A stretch of DNA of 64,000 nt, taken from contig VXAI01000067.1 in assembly GCA_013399305.1 (NCBI GenBank), positions 3,741,286-3,805,285 of the forward strand, in the 5' to 3' direction. The notes below the pieces were generated by a model that worked only from the letters and a program-made list of their open reading frames with translations, did not search any database and was not told the DNA's origin. Shown piece after piece: positions 22,340 through 64,000 of the stretch. Position 1 is the stretch's first letter. Every line of letters begins with the position of its first letter. This DNA is from Rostratula benghalensis. Taxonomy: Eukaryota; Chordata; Aves; Charadriiformes; Rostratulidae. Both the position numbers and the translations under genes were made by a program.

Positions 22340-24125
22340 TTCAAAGAATCGAGTCACAGTTTATTAGAATAAACATTTATTTACTGCTTTCAGGATCCTT
22401 ATTTTATACTTCAGACTATGCAACAAAACCTGCTACATTCAAATCTATACAGATTTACTGATATATCATTCATGTTTTACAAAACTGCATATAGATTTTG
22501 GAAATTTGTATAAGTTACCTTTATTTACATGTAATATTCTCAGCCCTAATGACCTAGTCAAAGAATAAAATGAAGTGGGATTTTAAATATCCCTTAAGAC
22601 CCATTACATTTGTTACATATTATACATATCTTTATAGAGAGATGTGCTACACTTCCTTCTTGCATATTCATAAAGACTGACTAACCCGAAGTTTGCTGGC
22701 CAAAGCTAGAGACTATCATTTCCTCAGATCATATAGGTAATAAAGTGTTAAAATTAGAGCAAGGCAGGTACAGAAAGTTTTTTCTTTTAGAAGCAACTTT
22801 GCTAACCATTTTTAACCAGCACTTGCTCAAAAAAACCTGTTAACATTAATACAAAAAATACCCACATTTACAAAAGAAATCAAACTCATATTTATATGAC
22901 AAGTTGATCTACAATAAATTGCACATTGTTGGTTATGACTTTGGTTAAACTGTCTTAACAAATTTGGTTTCTAGACTAACAGTGGAGAAAAAAAAATATA
23001 AAAAAGCAGCTATAGAAACTAGCATAACCTGTAAACATCTCACAGAACCAAATTCTGCATCTGGTGACAGGTGCATAACCTCCACGCAGTTCAGAGAAGT
23101 TTGCACGTATCAGACTGCTGAATTAGGTCCAGAAAACCCTGTAAACATGTTCTTTATTGTTATGTAGTGCAATACTGCAAGAATGGGTAATAAAGGCCTC
23201 TAACTACCAGTAACTAAAACTGCTTGATATCCATAGAAATTTCACTTTAAGATTAATTTGTTGCAAAAGGCTGTATTGAAAATATTATCCATAGTTCAAC
23301 TACAAATTTATCCCAAAAAGTGATGAACACTCAATAAACCAATAAGAGTATACAAATTCAGACAAAAAATGGATATAATTTCTCACTGCAATTCAGAATT
23401 CTGCTGCTTATGTTTTGTATAAAAATCCTGGCTTTGTTACACTGTTTTAACTGAAGCAAGTTAGAAATAGAAATCTAACAAATCAAAGGTGTCAGCCAGT
23501 CAGTGTTCTGCAAACTCATGGCTGATAATGCAAACAAATGCTTTCCAATATTTTACCCAATATGCTGAATTATATGGTGCTTTGGGCAGATCGGTAGCAA
23601 ACAGCCTGAAGCAGCAAGATTATGATACTGCATTACATGAAGTTTGGTGAGGTTTTTTTGTCTTTTTTGTTTTGTTTTGTTTTGGGTTTTTTCCTTCCCC
23701 CCCCCCCCAATTTATTTTTAAAACAATTTAACCATTTCAGTTGTTTCTCTTAACTCAGCAATTCAAATTCACACCCTCAGCAAAGATTTCCTCACTGAGG
23801 TTTACTTTAGTAGTTTACTGCAGGACAGTCTGTCAAATACTGTAGAAATAACTGCTTAAAAACATTTTAGTTTTGTTACTCACTTGGCACTGGCCCATCC
23901 AATGTGTTTATTGTAGTTACTAGCAAAGTACACAAAACTGGAAATGGCAAAAAAATACATTTTTAAAAATTAGTGATTTTTTAATACTTAACTTTACAAG
24001 TCATAGTATGAAGGTTCAATAGCCTTGTAACTAAATACAATGGTAGTCCCTGGTAAATTCAAATTTGGTTGTAAACCCTTAAAATGAAATTGCAGCACTG
24101 GACCAACACAATTTATGACTGTGTC
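22340..24125 (-). other. NEDD4: NEDD4 3' UTR
   Basis: Sequence following the NEDD4 stop codon on the minus strand. Reverse-complement AATAAA signals occur at 22376-22381 and 22360-22365, so the main cleavage site is expected at about 22340-22365. Further possible signals lie inside the region (for example near 22522 and 23153), so shorter forms are possible. The stretch is AT-rich. A run of ten or more G in the RNA (23699-23708 on the plus strand as C), next to an A/C-rich tract, lies at about 23642-23708. Confidence 0.75.
22360..22381 (-). promoter_or_regulatory. NEDD4: Paired polyadenylation signals of NEDD4
   Basis: Two AATAAA hexamers on the minus strand at 22376-22381 and 22360-22365, 1.75 kb after the stop codon. 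Beyond them the sequence becomes the C-rich intergenic stretch, which supports this as the gene end. Confidence 0.6.
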
Positions 24126-61645
<37,520 letters not shown>

Positions 61646-64000
61646 TTGTTCTCATTTCCACGCATGTTAGGAAATGAAAACCACAAAGATCTTTCAGCAG
61701 AGAGGCTACAGCCAGCTGCACAGAACCTAGAGCTAGTACATCACAACAGTAAAATCCCATAGAAGTTGCAGTCTTTGTCCTGATTTCTACAAGATACCAG
61801 TGTTAAAAAAAACAAACCAAAACAAACCCCAAAACAGTACCTCTTGAAATAAGTCAGCCACTCGAACTGCAGTTTCTGGACCGTCTTTGATTGCTTGCCG
61901 TCAGAAAGCATTCATTTACAAAGCACTTATGTTCCAACAACCTCAGCTGCAACACGCTGACAAACACTACTGAACCTGCTTCAATTATACCTTCTGCAAT
62001 TTGTATAAATTAATACAATAATAAGCTTTCAGTATTTCCAAGTTGAAAACAGCAACTCCTACTGCAGCTGCACTAGCTGAGTCAATGTGTCCGTACTTTC
62101 CCCAGCAGCGTATGACTACTAATATTTTTACCCATAGGTTTAGAATTACAGGAAGTTGGTAGGAATGAAGTCCCATATAATTGAGTATCAAGTCTGGGAT
62201 TGAATTTCCAAATAGTAACCATGCTAGCAAACTGCTGAGGTCTGAATTATGCATAAACCAGTGAATTAAGCCTCCTCTTCCTTAAAAAAAAATCAATTTA
62301 AAAAGAGTCTTTCTGCACTATTTCAATAAAAGTTGAAATAAAGCTGGCATTATCGTGCAATCTTCACACTGTTAAACAATCAGACTTTGTAAAGATTTGC
62401 ACATAGTAGAAACTTTCCTGCCAATTAATTAATAATTTTCACCGAGGTGCAACTGAATTAGAGCCACAAAACACTACTCTGATTGATAATTTGGTATTTA
62501 CTTCCAGCCTACCACATTAACCTTTTATTTCATATTTTAACCTTTCCAAATTACAGCTGTTAAAAGGTAGAACGAAACAAACTATTCTTACAAACTAAAC
62601 TACCTTGTCTTGTTTGCTGAAAGCCCACAATAAGCAGACAGTCATTAGAGTTTAATATGGCATGCAAATACATGACGAGCTATCCAAACTTGAGAACACT
62701 GACCTGAGTATGCACAAAGATAAATATGATTATTATACACAATTACATAAGAAAGCTATTCTGTATAATTAGAAACTGTTTCATATATATATATATAGCT
62801 AATTACTAATATTTTATTTGGAAAAAAAAAAAGAAAGAAAATGTTCACCATATCAAGAAGTTAATATACTGTCAATTCTTACAAGAGTAATGGGATTAAG
62901 AATTCCTACAAAATGTTTCAGTGGGTCACAGAGTCTGAAGAGGTCCTTTGCTGGCACCTAGCGGGACTTTTGAAAAAAGACAAACTTGAATCTGATGTTA
63001 AATGGTTTGGGGTTTTTTTTATTTTTTAAAAAACAAACATTTGGCTATGAATGTACTTTTGAATACAGAAGCCATATATGATACAGTACCAAAGGCTACC
63101 ACAGTAACAAGATATTACTTAGTGCTGCTGAAAAAGTGCAAGCAGAAGAGAACACTACGCCATTTATACTTTTATAGGTCATACTACTGATTTTTTTCTA
63201 CTCCATATTTATTTAACCTTTACTGTATTTTAAGCTAGGAGGCAGTAAAATTAACATTTATACCTCTTTCCCAAAAAAGAGCCAAGAATCAAATCCACAG
63301 TACTCTGTTTGCAAGCAACAAATTTGTTTTCTAATTATACTCCAGGGCTTACTTAACCTCTGTTACCTGAATTCCATGATTAGAATGCAGCAATAAATGC
63401 ATACTAGCTTATTCATAAAAAGCCAACAAATACAATAGTTCATTTATTTTATTATGGTTTACCAAAATGTTCTATGTTGGGGGGGTTGGGGTGGGGGAGA
63501 GGTTGAAAGGCAAATACCATAAAAGATTCTTTTGGTCAGTTTCATAAAGTTACATTTGAAATTCAAGCCATAAATTAAAAACAGAAACCAAACAACACAA
63601 GAAAAAATCCACCCTAAGATATGAGTGAAGAGTACAAAATAAATTTCTTAAAGCTCCTTTCCCTCCCACCCCAACAACAAACTTACTAGTAGCACAGTTC
63701 ATAAAATGTTAGTAAAACATTTTTCCAATTTTACTAAAGAAACCCCTAAGAAAATGATAAACTGACATAACTCATGCTTAGGATTAAAGTGAAATCTCTC
63801 AGTATCTCGCTCTTCCTTCGCTATATCTGCATAGGTATAGCCAGCCAAGTACAGCTTCCTTAAGTCAACATGGAATGGCTTTTAAAATGCAAAATTCTGT
63901 CCTGTTGAATTAGAACGGACAAAAATTGAAAATATTAATTTTTTTAAATTTTCAGTACCTCCATTCAAAACTTCACATCATTGACTTCTTCAATATCAAC
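61646..64000 (-). other. NEDD4: 5' UTR of the long form and upstream NEDD4 sequence
   Basis: Just above the long first exon lies its 5' UTR and presumably its promoter, which is not CpG-rich. No TATA box is obvious. Further right the sequence is AT-rich, with an (AT)n run at about 62787-62800 and a G-rich run at 63479-63503. It is probably an intron of the shorter NEDD4 form, whose C2-start exons should lie beyond the window. No coding exon is recognised. Confidence 0.65.

Noticed and set aside
61784..61842. Possible tiny intron in the NEDD4 5' UTR (donor-like GTACTG at about 61841, acceptor-like CTTGTAG at about 61786)
   Set aside because: The implied intron of under 60 bases is shorter than normal for vertebrates, and the sites are only fair matches.

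Overview
The window is vertebrate nuclear DNA, almost certainly avian. Long AT-rich introns hold small exons with GT/AG borders. The recognisable interspersed repeats are CR1 non-LTR retrotransposon fragments with the bird-type 3' end (repeated ATTCTATGAT units). The two genes found, NEDD4 and PRTG, lie in tandem on the minus strand, the order I recall for human 15q21.3 and its chicken counterpart. I cannot name the species from sequence alone.

Layout, left to right. Positions 1-6466 are intron 2 of PRTG (protogenin), with no exon that I can see. PRTG exon 2 (6467-6769, first Ig domain) and exon 1 (7481-7535, start codon and signal peptide) follow. Exon 1 sits in a CpG island at about 7030-8030 that is broken by a run of exactly 100 N (7714-7813). 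Positions 8030-22340 are intergenic: two CR1 pieces, an isolated CpG island at about 19960-20265 with a good CTCF-type motif and a possible noncoding first exon, and a C-rich stretch at 20740-22100. From about 22340 to 61645 the minus strand carries NEDD4, the HECT-type E3 ubiquitin ligase. It has a 3' UTR of about 1.8 kb, 24 coding exons, and a long N-terminal first exon at 60131-61645. From 61646 to the right edge I see no coding sequence. The alternative upstream exons that carry the start of the C2 domain in the shorter NEDD4 form are expected beyond the right edge.

Joining the 24 NEDD4 exons by their splice sites and phases gives one open frame of 1288 codons plus stop with no breaks. 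The protein has a Ser-rich N-terminal region (1-505), the C-terminal part of a C2 domain, four WW domains (about 602-631, 737-766, 812-841, 863-892) and a HECT domain (about 950-1288). The inferred catalytic cysteine is residue 1255, 33 residues from the C terminus. Its codon is split by the last intron.

I found no tRNA, rRNA, CRISPR array, intact mobile element or endogenous retrovirus. No new gene system is evident. The items most worth checking are the orphan CpG island with CTCF- and YY1-like sites, a linker present in human NEDD4 that is missing between exons 7 and 8 here, the Ser-rich 10-residue repeat in the long first exon, and the sequence hidden in the PRTG promoter gap.
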